Origin: DASUCS01 sp041166745
GTDB taxonomy: Bacteria > Actinomycetota > Acidimicrobiia > Acidimicrobiales > JACDCH01
Direction: 5' to 3'
DNA length: 64,000 bases
Assembly: GCA_041166745.1 (NCBI GenBank)
Contig: JBEEGH010000009.1
Span: 1 to 64,000, forward strand
In this document: piece after piece, positions 48,840 to 57,495 of the stretch
Position numbering within the stretch: position 1 is the stretch's first letter
How the letters are laid out: each line of letters opens with the position of its first letter
Notes under the pieces: generated by a model
What the model saw: only the letters and a program-made list of their open reading frames with translations
Database searches by the model: none
Told to the model about the DNA's origin: nothing
Translations under genes and position numbers: made by a program

Positions 48840-49772
48840 ATGGCCCTCGACCCCCGTCTCGTCGACGCGTGCGGTGACCGCCCGGGTTGGGCGTGTGAGG
48901 TCATCTGGGACGCCAGCCACAATTCGACGCTCTCGAAGCTGGGGGATTTCGTCGTCCACACCCCTTTGAAGATCGTGCTGATCCTCGTGGGCGCCCTCGT
49001 GGTGAACCGCATGCTCCTGCGGGTCATCCGCCGCTTCGTGAACACGCTGGCCGGCCGGGCGACGAGCGGGCTGCTGTCCGGCGCGCCGATCAATCCTCGG
49101 GCCGCCGCCCGGACCCAGACGATCGGAATCGTCCTGCGCAGCCTTGCGACCGCGACGGTCTACAGCTTCACGGGGCTGGTGATCCTCGGCGAGATCGGGA
49201 TCAACCTCGGGCCGCTCATCGCCGGAGCGGGCATCGCCGGCGTCGCCATCGGGTTCGGAGCCCAGACCCTCGTCAAGGACTTCCTGTCCGGCATCTTCAT
49301 GCTCATCGAGGATCAATACGGCGTCGGCGATGTGGTCGATCTCGGTCTCGCGACCGGCACGGTCGAGGCGGTGAACCTCCGGTCGACGCGGGTGCGCTCG
49401 GCCGACGGGACGGTCTGGCACGTGCCCAACGGCGGGATCCTCCGCGTCGGCAACAAGTCGCAGGACTGGTCGCGAGCCCTGCTCGACGTGACCGTCGCCT
49501 ACGACGCCGACATCCGCCGAGCATCCGAGGTCATCAAGCAGGTCGCGGACGAGATGGCCGAAGCCGAGGAGTGGAAGCACGACATCCTCGAGCCGCCGGA
49601 GGTGTGGGGCGTCGAGCACATCCGCGACGGAGCCGTCGTCATTCGCCTGGTGCTCAAGATGCGTCCGGGCGCGCAGTTCAAGCTGATGCGTGAGTTGCGG
49701 CTGCGAATCAAAGAAGCCTTGGAGCAGGCCGGCATCGCCACCCCGGTGCCGCCGTCTACTCCGACAGAGTGA
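48840..49772 (+). CDS. MscS-family mechanosensitive channel
   Basis: 310 aa, ATG at 48840 with GGGAG 5 nt before it. Three membrane helices in residues 38-135, the third with the Gly/Ala-rich pore pattern LIAGAGIAGVAIGFGAQTLVKDFLSG, followed by the beta domain (DVVDLGLATGTVEAVNLRSTRVRSADGTVWHVPNG) and a C-terminal alpha/beta part. It opens under membrane tension to release solutes. Follows the ferredoxin by 12 bp. The last 17 bp overlap the convergent valS stop. Confidence 0.92.
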   Translation: MALDPRLVDACGDRPGWACEVIWDASHNSTLSKLGDFVVHTPLKIVLILVGALVVNRMLLRVIRRFVNTLAGRATSGLLSGAPINPRAAARTQTIGIVLRSLATATVYSFTGLVILGEIGINLGPLIAGAGIAGVAIGFGAQTLVKDFLSGIFMLIEDQYGVGDVVDLGLATGTVEAVNLRSTRVRSADGTVWHVPNGGILRVGNKSQDWSRALLDVTVAYDADIRRASEVIKQVADEMAEAEEWKHDILEPPEVWGVEHIRDGAVVIRLVLKMRPGAQFKLMRELRLRIKEALEQAGIATPVPPSTPTE

Positions 49773-52260
49773 CCGCGATCTCGAGCTCGGCGCCCGGCTC
49801 CATGCGCAGCTCGGCGACGCGGCCTGCTTCCATGACGTCGGTGCGGGCTGCCTCGAGCGCGGCGAGCTGATCCGGTGTGCCCCGAACGATGAGAAGCGCA
49901 ACGTCGGCCCGCAGCGACTTCTGGGCCGCGGTCTTGGCCTTGCGCACCTGACCGAGCGTCTCGGCCGCGACCTCCAACACGAGCGGGTTGCCGAGGTCGG
50001 CATCGAATTCGTCAGTGGTCGGCCACGCGCTGCGATGCACGGAGCCGTCCCGCCACCAGCTCCAGACCTCCTCGGTGACGAACGGCAGGAACGGCGCGAA
50101 CAACCGCAGCAGCGCCGACAGACCGAGCCGCAGCGCGGCGACTGCTGACGCGTCGCCCGCGTACGCACGCGCTTTCACCAGCTCCAGGTAGTCGTCGCAG
50201 AACGCCCAGAAGAACGACTCGGTCTGCTCCAACGCCTTCGTGTACTCGGAGCGCTCGAACGCGTCGGTGGCCTCGCTCACGACACTGGCGAGTTGACCGA
50301 GCATCGCGACATCGATCGGTGCACTCGCGGTCGCGGCACTGTGGTCTTCTCCGAAGCCGAGCACGAATCGCGACGCGTTGAGGATCTTCGTGGCCAGCCG
50401 GCGTCCGACCTTGAACTGGTTGCGGTCGAGCGCGAGATCCATGCCCGGTCGTTCACCGGCGGCCCAGTACCGAACGGCGTCGGCGCTGTACTCGCCGATG
50501 ATCGCCATCGGATCGTCGGGGGAGTTGCCGGCGGACTTCGAGAGCTTCTTGCGGTCGGGGTCCTGGACGAAGCCCGAGATCAACGCATCCGACCACGGCA
50601 ACGACTCGAACTCATAGTGCGACCGGATCACGGTGTAGAAGAGCCAGGTGCGAATGATGTCGTGCGCTTGGGGGCGCAAGTCCATCGGGAACACGCGCTC
50701 GTACAGGTCGAGGTCGTCGGGCCAGCCGCCCGCGATCTGCGGCGTGAGCGACGACGTGGCCCACGTGTCCATGACATCAGGGTCGCCGGTGAAGCCGCCC
50801 GGCTTGTCGCGCTGCTCCTGCGTGTAACCGGCGGGCACGTCAGTCGACGGATCGACCGGAAGCCGATCGGCGGGCGCCATCAAGAGCTGATCGTGCAGGA
50901 CGTTGCCGTCTTCGTCGATCGGATACCAGATCGGGAACGGCACGCCGAAGAAGCGCTGCCGGGTGATGTTCCAGTCGCCGACGAGCCCGTTGACCCAGTT
51001 GTCGTAGCGAACGTGCATGAACTCCGGATGCCACCGCAATTCGTTCCCTCGAGCGAGCAACTGCTCCGCGGGTGGATAGCGAATGAACCATTGACGGTTC
51101 GTGACGATCTCGAGCGGCCGGTTGCCGTTCTCCCAGAACTTCACGGCGTGCTCGATCGGCTTCGGGTCGCCCGCGATTCCGCCCGCCGCCTGCAACAGCT
51201 CGACGACCTTCTTCTGGGCCTGCTTCATGTTGAGTCCGGCGATCTCGCTGTACGCCGCGCGCCCCGCAGCATCATCGAGGCCCGACGGAGGCAACGTCGA
51301 GATGCGTCCGTCCTTCTCGACGACCGTGCGCACCGGCAAGCCGAGCTCGCGCCACCAGATCACGTCGGTGGTGTCGCCGAACGTGCAGATCATCGCGATG
51401 CCGGACCCCTTCTCGGGATCGGCCAACTCGTGCGCCACGACGGGCACGCGCACGTTGAACACGGGGGTGGTGACTTCGGTGCCCATGAGCGACTTGTACC
51501 GAGCGTCGTCGGGGTGCGCGACGACAGCGACACACGCGGCGAGCAGCTCGGGTCGGGTGGTGTCGATGTACAGCGGTTCGCCGTCGGCGCGTGTGAACAC
51601 GAGCCGGTGGTACGCGCCGGGGATCATCCGGTCTTCGAGCTCGGCCTGCGCGACCGCGGTCTTCATGTCGACGTCCCACAACGTCGGCCCTTCGGTGCGA
51701 TACGCCAGGTCGCGCTCCAGGAGCCGGAGGAAGCCGTATTGCGAGACCCGCCTCGCCTTCGGGCCGATCGTCGTGTACGACTGCGACCAGTCGACCGACA
51801 ACCCGAGGGTTGACCACATCTCGTGGTACTTCTCCTCGAGCATCTCGACGACATCGGCGCAGATCTGCATGAAGTTGGGGCGTGACACCGGAATCGGCTG
51901 TTTCGGCGGCGGATCCGACGGGGTGAAGTCCGGGTCGAAGGGCAGCGATGGGTCGCAGAGCACCCCGCGCATCAGCTGCACGCGGCGTTCGACGTTGAGC
52001 CCGTTGTCGTCCCAGCCCATCGGATAGAAGACCTCTTTGCCGCGCATTCGATGGAAGCGGGCCATGAGGTCTTTGTGTGTGTACGACGCGCAGTGGCCGA
52101 TGTGCAACGCGCCCGACACCGTCGGCGGCGGGGTGTCGATGGCGTAGATCTCGTCGCGGGTCTTCGTGCGATCGAAGCGGTAGGTGCCGTCTTCTTCCCA
52201 ACGAGCGCGCCACTTGGTCTCGAGCCCATCGAGCGACGGTTTCTCGGGGACGGCGGCCAT
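49756..52260 (-). CDS. valS: Valyl-tRNA synthetase
   Basis: 834 aa, ATG at 52260. HIGH motif in TVSGALHIGHCASYTH, editing domain (TTRPELLAACVAVVAHPDD), KMSKS motif as KKLSKSAGNSPDDP, and anticodon domain to about 790. The C-terminal coiled coil of typical bacterial ValS is short or missing, giving a length below the usual 880-950. It charges tRNA-Val. The upstream gap to the P450 start (120 bp) has no T-box-like structure that I recognise. Confidence 0.95.
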   Translation of the reverse strand: MAAVPEKPSLDGLETKWRARWEEDGTYRFDRTKTRDEIYAIDTPPPTVSGALHIGHCASYTHKDLMARFHRMRGKEVFYPMGWDDNGLNVERRVQLMRGVLCDPSLPFDPDFTPSDPPPKQPIPVSRPNFMQICADVVEMLEEKYHEMWSTLGLSVDWSQSYTTIGPKARRVSQYGFLRLLERDLAYRTEGPTLWDVDMKTAVAQAELEDRMIPGAYHRLVFTRADGEPLYIDTTRPELLAACVAVVAHPDDARYKSLMGTEVTTPVFNVRVPVVAHELADPEKGSGIAMICTFGDTTDVIWWRELGLPVRTVVEKDGRISTLPPSGLDDAAGRAAYSEIAGLNMKQAQKKVVELLQAAGGIAGDPKPIEHAVKFWENGNRPLEIVTNRQWFIRYPPAEQLLARGNELRWHPEFMHVRYDNWVNGLVGDWNITRQRFFGVPFPIWYPIDEDGNVLHDQLLMAPADRLPVDPSTDVPAGYTQEQRDKPGGFTGDPDVMDTWATSSLTPQIAGGWPDDLDLYERVFPMDLRPQAHDIIRTWLFYTVIRSHYEFESLPWSDALISGFVQDPDRKKLSKSAGNSPDDPMAIIGEYSADAVRYWAAGERPGMDLALDRNQFKVGRRLATKILNASRFVLGFGEDHSAATASAPIDVAMLGQLASVVSEATDAFERSEYTKALEQTESFFWAFCDDYLELVKARAYAGDASAVAALRLGLSALLRLFAPFLPFVTEEVWSWWRDGSVHRSAWPTTDEFDADLGNPLVLEVAAETLGQVRKAKTAAQKSLRADVALLIVRGTPDQLAALEAARTDVMEAGRVAELRMEPGAELEIAVTLSE

Positions 52261-52380
52261 GAGCGCAAATGTAGCGACGGCGGCTTCGGCCGCCGGCCGC
52301 TGAAGGGTGGGCGGTGGGGCTGAGTGGTTAGTGGCGCATGCCACATCGTCCGAAGGCGTTCGCGGGCTTACTGTCGGCGG

Positions 52381-53604
52381 ATGGGGAATGAGGGGACTCT
52401 GTCGTTTTCGATCGAAGAGGTGTTCTCTGCGGAGAACCGCCGCGATCCGCATCCGCTGTATCACCGCTTACGCGCCGAGCAACCGGTGGCGCTGGCGCCA
52501 GAGTTCAACGAGTACGTCCTCACTCGTTGGGCCGACTGCGAGGCCGTGCTCCGCGATCCGAAGTGGTCGAGTAGCCCCGAGCACCGCCCCGCCCGGGAGG
52601 GCGAGGCCAACATCAGTGAGACGATGAACCAGGTAGGGCTCAAGACGCTGTTGTTCCTCGATCCGCCCGATCACACGAGGCTGCGGCGGCTGGTGTCGAA
52701 GGCCTTCACGCCGCGGCGCATCGAGCAGTTGCGAGGCCACGTGACCGACATCCTCGATGACCTCCTCACCGACGTGAAGCCCGGCGACGCGTTCGACGTG
52801 ATCTCGACGCTGGCGTATCCGCTCCCGCTGATCGTGATCTGCGAACTCATGGGCGTCCCCGTCGAAGACCGCGACCAGTTCGAAGGATGGTCGTCAGACG
52901 CCACTCGCCTGCTCGACGGCGACATCGACGAAGACACGTTCAGCAAGGGCGTGGTCGCGGCGATGTACTTCCTCAACTATTTCAACGAGCTGTTCGCGCA
53001 GCGCCGGGCCGAACCGAAGGACGATCTCCTGAGCGGGCTCCTCGCGGTCGAAGAGTCTGGCGACGTGCTCACCGAGGAAGAGTTGCGCAGCATCGTGCTG
53101 CTGCTTTTCCTCGCCGGTCACGAGACGACGGTGAACCTCATCGGCAACGGGCTGTTCGCGCTGATGCAGCAGCGCGACCAATGGGATCGCCTCTGTGCCG
53201 ATCCCGAGGGACTGAAGGCGAGCGCGGTCGAGGAGTTGCTGCGCTACGACGGCCCGGTGCACGTGACCGGACGGGTCGCGACCGAAGACGTCATCGTGAA
53301 CGGTCGACCGTTTCCGAAGCAGGCGCAGGTCGGACTGATCCTCGCCGCGGCCAACCGCGATCCTGAGCGCTTCCCCGATCCTGACCGGCTCGACATCGGT
53401 CGCGAGGACAACCAGCACCTCACCTTCAGCCACGGCATCCACTACTGCCTCGGCGCGGCGCTCGCCCGCCTCGAAGGCCAGGTCGTGTTCTCGACGCTGG
53501 CACAGCGCTATCCCGACATGCAGCTCGCGAAGCCCGCCGACGAGATCGAGTACCGCGACCACTTCGTGCTCCGCGGCCTGAAAGCGCTGCCGGTCACCGT
53601 GTAG
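52381..53604 (+). CDS. Cytochrome P450
   Basis: 407 aa, ATG at 52381, divergent from valS. I-helix LFLAGHETT, K-helix ExxR in VEELLRYDG, and the heme loop FSHGIHYCLGAALARLE with the Cys ligand. Length matches soluble bacterial P450s (no membrane anchor). Substrate unknown; the catabolic context suggests a steroid, terpenoid or fatty acid oxidation. The 3Fe-4S ferredoxin at 48573-48827 could supply electrons. Confidence 0.95.
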   Translation: MGNEGTLSFSIEEVFSAENRRDPHPLYHRLRAEQPVALAPEFNEYVLTRWADCEAVLRDPKWSSSPEHRPAREGEANISETMNQVGLKTLLFLDPPDHTRLRRLVSKAFTPRRIEQLRGHVTDILDDLLTDVKPGDAFDVISTLAYPLPLIVICELMGVPVEDRDQFEGWSSDATRLLDGDIDEDTFSKGVVAAMYFLNYFNELFAQRRAEPKDDLLSGLLAVEESGDVLTEEELRSIVLLLFLAGHETTVNLIGNGLFALMQQRDQWDRLCADPEGLKASAVEELLRYDGPVHVTGRVATEDVIVNGRPFPKQAQVGLILAAANRDPERFPDPDRLDIGREDNQHLTFSHGIHYCLGAALARLEGQVVFSTLAQRYPDMQLAKPADEIEYRDHFVLRGLKALPVTV

Positions 53605-53624
53605 CCCGCCAGTACTCTCCCGGG

Positions 53625-54962
53625 GTGACACGGTTGCGCCTGTTCGACACCGCGCGGGGTGGCATTCATCCCGTCGAGCCGAGGGATCCCGGCAAGGTGT
53701 CGATGTACGTGTGTGGGCCGACGGTGTACGGCCCCCCGCACGTCGGTCATGGCCGGTTCTCGCTCGTGTTCGACGTGCTGCGCCGCTACCTCGAATGGTC
53801 GGGGTTCGCGGTCACGTACGTGTCGAACATCACCGACGTCGACGACAACATCATCAACCGCGCCGCCCGTGAGAACGTCGAGTGGACCGATGTCGCCACG
53901 TACTGGGAGGCGGTCTGGTACGAGGCGATGGACGCCATCGGTGTGAAGCGACCGAACGTCGACCCGCACGCCAGCGCGTTCATCGATCGGATGGTGGAGC
54001 TCGTCGGCAGCCTGGTCGAGCACGGCATGGCCTACGAGACGAGCGACGGCGTGTACTTCCAGGCCGAGCGCGTCGAGGACTACGGGCTGCTCGCACGCCA
54101 GTCGATCGAGTCACTGCGCGCCGGCGCGCGTGTGGAGACGAACGAAGAGAAGCGGTCTCCGGTCGACTTCGCGCTGTGGAAGAAGGCGAAACCCGGTGAG
54201 CCGTCGTGGCCGTCGCCGTGGGGCGACGGGCGCCCCGGATGGCACACCGAGTGCGTCGTGATGTCGCTCGACCTGCTGGGCGACGGCTTCGACATCCACG
54301 GCGGTGGGCAAGACCTCGCGTTCCCGCATCACGAGAACGAGCGCGCGCAGGCGGTCGCCGAGGGTCACCGCTTCGTGCGGCACTGGGTGCACAACGGATG
54401 GGTCGTGGTCGAGGGCGAGAAGATGTCGAAGTCGCTCGACAACTTCACCAACCTGCTCGACCTCGTCGAGTGGGGTGATCCGCGCGCCTATCGGTTGCTC
54501 GTCCTGCGCTCGCACTACCGCGCGCCGATCGAGGTGACGCGGGTCAGTGTGGCCGACGCCGGCGAAGCACTCCGGCGTCTCGACCGATTCGCCGAGCGGT
54601 TCGCGCCGGCTCTCGGCGGGCCGGCCGACGACGACGCCGTCGCGACGTTCCGCGAGCTCATGGACGACGACCTCGGAACGCCAGCGGCGATGGCACTGCT
54701 CTTCGACCTCGTGACGCGCGCCAACGCCGACGACGACGCGAGGGCGGCGGCGGCCGCGTTCCAGATCTGCGACGCGGTCGGGCTCGAGCTGCGCACGACT
54801 GCGAGTGAGATCGGCGACGACGCCACCGCGTTGGCCCGGCAGCGGGACGCCGCCCGCGAGGCGAAGGACTGGGCGCTCGCGGATTCGCTCCGCGATCAGC
54901 TGATCGGCTTGGGTTACGAGGTGGCCGACACTCCCCAAGGCACCGAGCTCCGGCGCCATTGA
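53625..54962 (+). CDS. cysS: Cysteinyl-tRNA synthetase
   Basis: 445 aa from GTG at 53625. HIGH-like motif YVCGPTVYGPPHVGHGR (the first zinc-binding Cys is included), YVSNITDVDDNIINRA, WHTECVVMSLDLLG, GGGQDLAFPHHENERAQ, and KMSKS as GEKMSKSLDN, with a DALR-type helical domain at the end. It charges tRNA-Cys; the related MshC uses a shorter C-terminus, which argues for CysS here. TTGA overlap with the MFS start. Confidence 0.93.
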   Translation: MTRLRLFDTARGGIHPVEPRDPGKVSMYVCGPTVYGPPHVGHGRFSLVFDVLRRYLEWSGFAVTYVSNITDVDDNIINRAARENVEWTDVATYWEAVWYEAMDAIGVKRPNVDPHASAFIDRMVELVGSLVEHGMAYETSDGVYFQAERVEDYGLLARQSIESLRAGARVETNEEKRSPVDFALWKKAKPGEPSWPSPWGDGRPGWHTECVVMSLDLLGDGFDIHGGGQDLAFPHHENERAQAVAEGHRFVRHWVHNGWVVVEGEKMSKSLDNFTNLLDLVEWGDPRAYRLLVLRSHYRAPIEVTRVSVADAGEALRRLDRFAERFAPALGGPADDDAVATFRELMDDDLGTPAAMALLFDLVTRANADDDARAAAAAFQICDAVGLELRTTASEIGDDATALARQRDAAREAKDWALADSLRDQLIGLGYEVADTPQGTELRRH

Positions 54963-56122
54963 GCCAGCGCACCACTCGGGAACGGCGACCGCTCCCTCCA
55001 GGCTTCGGCGTGATCTGGACGACGGTCGCCCTCGACCTGATCGGCTTCGGGATTCTGTTTCCGGTGCTGGCGCGCTACGCCCGCGATGCCGGGGCGTCGC
55101 CGGCCACCGCGGGACTGCTCGTGGCGTCGTTCTCGATCGCGCAGCTCGTGTTCTCGCCGATCACGGGGCGCTTGTCCGATCGCGTCGGGCGAAAGCCGGT
55201 GATCATCATGTCGCTCGTCGGCACGGCGGTCGGCAGCTTGCTGACCGGACTCGCCGGCTCGCTGTGGTTGCTCTTCCTCGCGCGGATCATCGACGGGGCG
55301 AGCGGCGCGAGTGTGTCGGTCGCGCAGGCGGCGGTCACTGATGTGGCGCCGCCGGAAGACCGGGCGCGGCTGCTCGGCCTGCTCGGAGCGGCGTTCGGTG
55401 CGGGGTTCGCGCTCGGCCCGGCGATCGGCGGCATCGCCGCGCTCGTGAGCCATCGCCTGCCGTTCTTCATCGCCGCTGCGATTGCGGGAGTGAACGCCCT
55501 GGTCGCCGTGAAGCGCCTCCCGGAGACACATCCCCGCCACGAAAACTCCTCTAAGGAGGAAAGGCGGCGCGATACGCCACGTTCGCTCCGGAAAGGCGCG
55601 GGACGGCTCGTGTTGGTGACGTTCGTGTCGCTGGTTGCGTTCAGTGGGTTCGAGGCGACGTTCTCGTTGTTGGCCGAAGCTCGCTTCAACCTGTCGGAGA
55701 GCTCGACGTACGGACTCTTCTTCCTCGTCGGCGTCGGGCTGGTGATCGTGCAGGGCGGCGCCATCCACACCGTGGTCGTGAAGTTGGGCGAGCTCCGCAC
55801 GGTGCGCCTCGGGCTCGCGTGCAACGCGATCGGGCTGTCGCTCGTCGCGGTCGACGCGGGGTGGGCGCCGCTGACGCTCGCGCTCGCGCTGCTCATCGTC
55901 GGCCAAGGCCTCGTCGCACCGACACTGTCGGCGCTGGTCGCCGGACGAGCGTCGACCGACCGGCGCGGCGAGGTCCTGGGCATCCAGCAGTCGGCCGGCG
56001 GCCTCGCTCGTTCGGTTGGCCCCGCGCTCGGTGGGTATCTGTTCGGCCAGTCGATCTCGGCGCCGTACCTCGTTGGCGCCGCCTTGGTCGTCATCGCTAT
56101 CGTTCTTGTTACCGATCGGTAA
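54959..56122 (+). CDS. MFS exporter (Tet-type drug:H+ antiporter family)
   Basis: 387 aa from TTG at 54959, overlapping the cysS stop. Twelve membrane helices with MFS motif A as GRLSDRVGRKPV in loop 2-3. Motif C-like GAAFGAGFALGPAIGG is in helix 5, as in 12-helix drug exporters. The central cytoplasmic loop has a charged segment (NSSKEERRRDTPRSLRKG) encoded by repeat copy B; without it the loop would be short. Substrate unknown. The stop codon lies inside a 16-bp palindrome. Confidence 0.88.
   Translation: MSQRTTRERRPLPPGFGVIWTTVALDLIGFGILFPVLARYARDAGASPATAGLLVASFSIAQLVFSPITGRLSDRVGRKPVIIMSLVGTAVGSLLTGLAGSLWLLFLARIIDGASGASVSVAQAAVTDVAPPEDRARLLGLLGAAFGAGFALGPAIGGIAALVSHRLPFFIAAAIAGVNALVAVKRLPETHPRHENSSKEERRRDTPRSLRKGAGRLVLVTFVSLVAFSGFEATFSLLAEARFNLSESSTYGLFFLVGVGLVIVQGGAIHTVVVKLGELRTVRLGLACNAIGLSLVAVDAGWAPLTLALALLIVGQGLVAPTLSALVAGRASTDRRGEVLGIQQSAGGLARSVGPALGGYLFGQSISAPYLVGAALVVIAIVLVTDR
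55545..55591 (+). repeat. 47-bp two-hairpin dispersed repeat, copy B
   Basis: Same element as 12546-12592: 38 of 47 bases match, with a 17-nt identical core at 55564-55580. It contains CTCCT/AGGAG and GGCG/CGCC stems and is in frame inside the MFS gene, in the loop between helices 6 and 7. Confidence 0.7.
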
Positions 56123-56123
56123 C
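56108..56123. promoter_or_regulatory. Perfect 16-bp palindrome GTTACCGATCGGTAAC, probable operator
   Basis: Exact inverted repeat ending one base after the MFS stop (TAA at 56120-56122) and 38 bp before the acyl-CoA dehydrogenase ATG. The TACCG/CGGTA form is typical of TetR-family operators, including those over fatty-acid genes. It encodes the last MFS codons, so partial coding constraint exists, but perfect symmetry there is unlikely by chance. Confidence 0.6.
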
Positions 56124-56161
56124 TTGTGGTGCCGGATCGCCGACCTTCGCAGGGGTGACCA

Positions 56162-57382
56162 ATGGCTGAGTTCTCCCTCGCTCTCAGCGAGGACCAAGAG
56201 CAGATCAAGCAGTGGGTGCACGATTTCGCCGCCACGGTGGTGCGGCCGGCCGCGCACGAGTGGGACGAGCGGGAGGAGTTCCCGATGCCGCTCGTGCAGG
56301 AGGCGGCGAAGATCGGGCTCTACTCGTTCGACTTCTTCGCGCAGGCGTCGATGGGCGACAACACCGGGCTCACGTTGCCGATCACGCTCGAAGAGTTGTT
56401 CTGGGGCGACGCCGGCATCGGGCTCGCCATCTTCGGCTCCGGCCTCGCCGCCGCCGGCATCGCCGGCAACGGCACACCCGAGCAGGTGATGGAGTGGGTG
56501 CCGCAGTGCTTCGGGAGCGGACCCGACGACATCATGATCGGCGCGTACTGCGTGTCCGAGCCCGACGCCGGCTCCGACGTCTCCTCGCTGAAGACGAAGG
56601 CCGTGTACGACGAAGCCACGGACGAGTGGGTCCTCAACGGCACGAAGGCGTGGGCCACGAACGGCGGCATCGCCGACACGCACGTCGTCACCGCGACCGT
56701 CGACCCGACTCTCGGCTCCCGCGGCCAGGCGTCCTTCATTGTCCCGAAGGGCACGAAGGGCATCGCGCAAGGACAGAAGTACAAGAAGCACGGCATCCGC
56801 GCGTCGCACACCGCCGAGGTCGTGCTCGACGACTGCCGGGTGCCCGGGCGCATGTTGCTCGGCGGCAAGGAGAAGCTCGACGCCAAGATCGCGAAGGCGC
56901 GCGACAAGCAGCACACTGGCGAGAAGCAGCCGGCGATGGCGACGTTCGAGGCCACTCGTCCGGCGGTGGCCGCGCAGGCCATCGGCATCGCCCGCGCCGC
57001 GTACGAAGAGGCGCTCGCCTACGCGAAGGAACGTGTCGCGTTCGGCAAGCCGATCATCCAGAACCAGGCGATCGCGTTCATGCTCGCCGACATGATCACC
57101 GAGATCGACGCGGCCCGACTGCTCGTGTGGCGGGCCGCGTGGCTCGCCCGCAACGGCGGCTACACAAACGCGGAGGGCTCGCAGTCGAAGCTCAAGGCCG
57201 GACGCGTGGCGGTGTGGGTGACCGAGCGCGCCATCCAGATCCACGGTGGCTACGGCTACACGCGTGAGTACCCGGTCGAACGCATGCACCGCGACGCCAA
57301 GATCTACGACATCTTCGAAGGCACCGAGCAGATCCAACAGCTCGTCATCAGCCGAGCCATCAGCGGCCTGCGCATCGAGTAG
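56162..57382 (+). CDS. Acyl-CoA dehydrogenase
   Basis: 406 aa, ATG at 56162. ACAD fold with YCVSEPDAGSDVSSLKT (FAD-contact), AWATNGGIADTHVV, HGIRASHTAEVVLDDCRVP, ERVAFGKPIIQNQAIAFMLADM, IHGGYGYTREYPVERMHRDAKI and the catalytic Glu in FEGTEQIQ. FAD flavoenzyme oxidising an acyl-CoA to the 2,3-enoyl form; chain length or substrate unknown. The insertion KEKLDAKIAKARDKQHTGEKQ in the middle is slightly unusual. Upstream palindrome suggests repressor control. Confidence 0.93.
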   Translation: MAEFSLALSEDQEQIKQWVHDFAATVVRPAAHEWDEREEFPMPLVQEAAKIGLYSFDFFAQASMGDNTGLTLPITLEELFWGDAGIGLAIFGSGLAAAGIAGNGTPEQVMEWVPQCFGSGPDDIMIGAYCVSEPDAGSDVSSLKTKAVYDEATDEWVLNGTKAWATNGGIADTHVVTATVDPTLGSRGQASFIVPKGTKGIAQGQKYKKHGIRASHTAEVVLDDCRVPGRMLLGGKEKLDAKIAKARDKQHTGEKQPAMATFEATRPAVAAQAIGIARAAYEEALAYAKERVAFGKPIIQNQAIAFMLADMITEIDAARLLVWRAAWLARNGGYTNAEGSQSKLKAGRVAVWVTERAIQIHGGYGYTREYPVERMHRDAKIYDIFEGTEQIQQLVISRAISGLRIE

Positions 57383-57495
57383 CCCAACGCGGGCATCACC
57401 GCAGAAAGTGCACGGAAGACCGCGGTGAGGCACAATGGCCGGGAAGGCCGCGTTCTGCGCAACCCGGCCTCGGGCGGCAGTTTGGGGGCTGGGCG

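Noticed and set aside
51690..51712. GCGATACGCCA in valS as another repeat copy
   Set aside because: Only about 11 bases match the core and neither flanking hairpin is present; chance match in GC-rich coding sequence.
57383..57495. Possible c-di-GMP riboswitch in the HD-GYP leader
   Set aside because: The leader has small GC stems, but the GEMM hallmarks (GCACAGGGCAAACC-like and GACGCAAAGCC segments) are not found.
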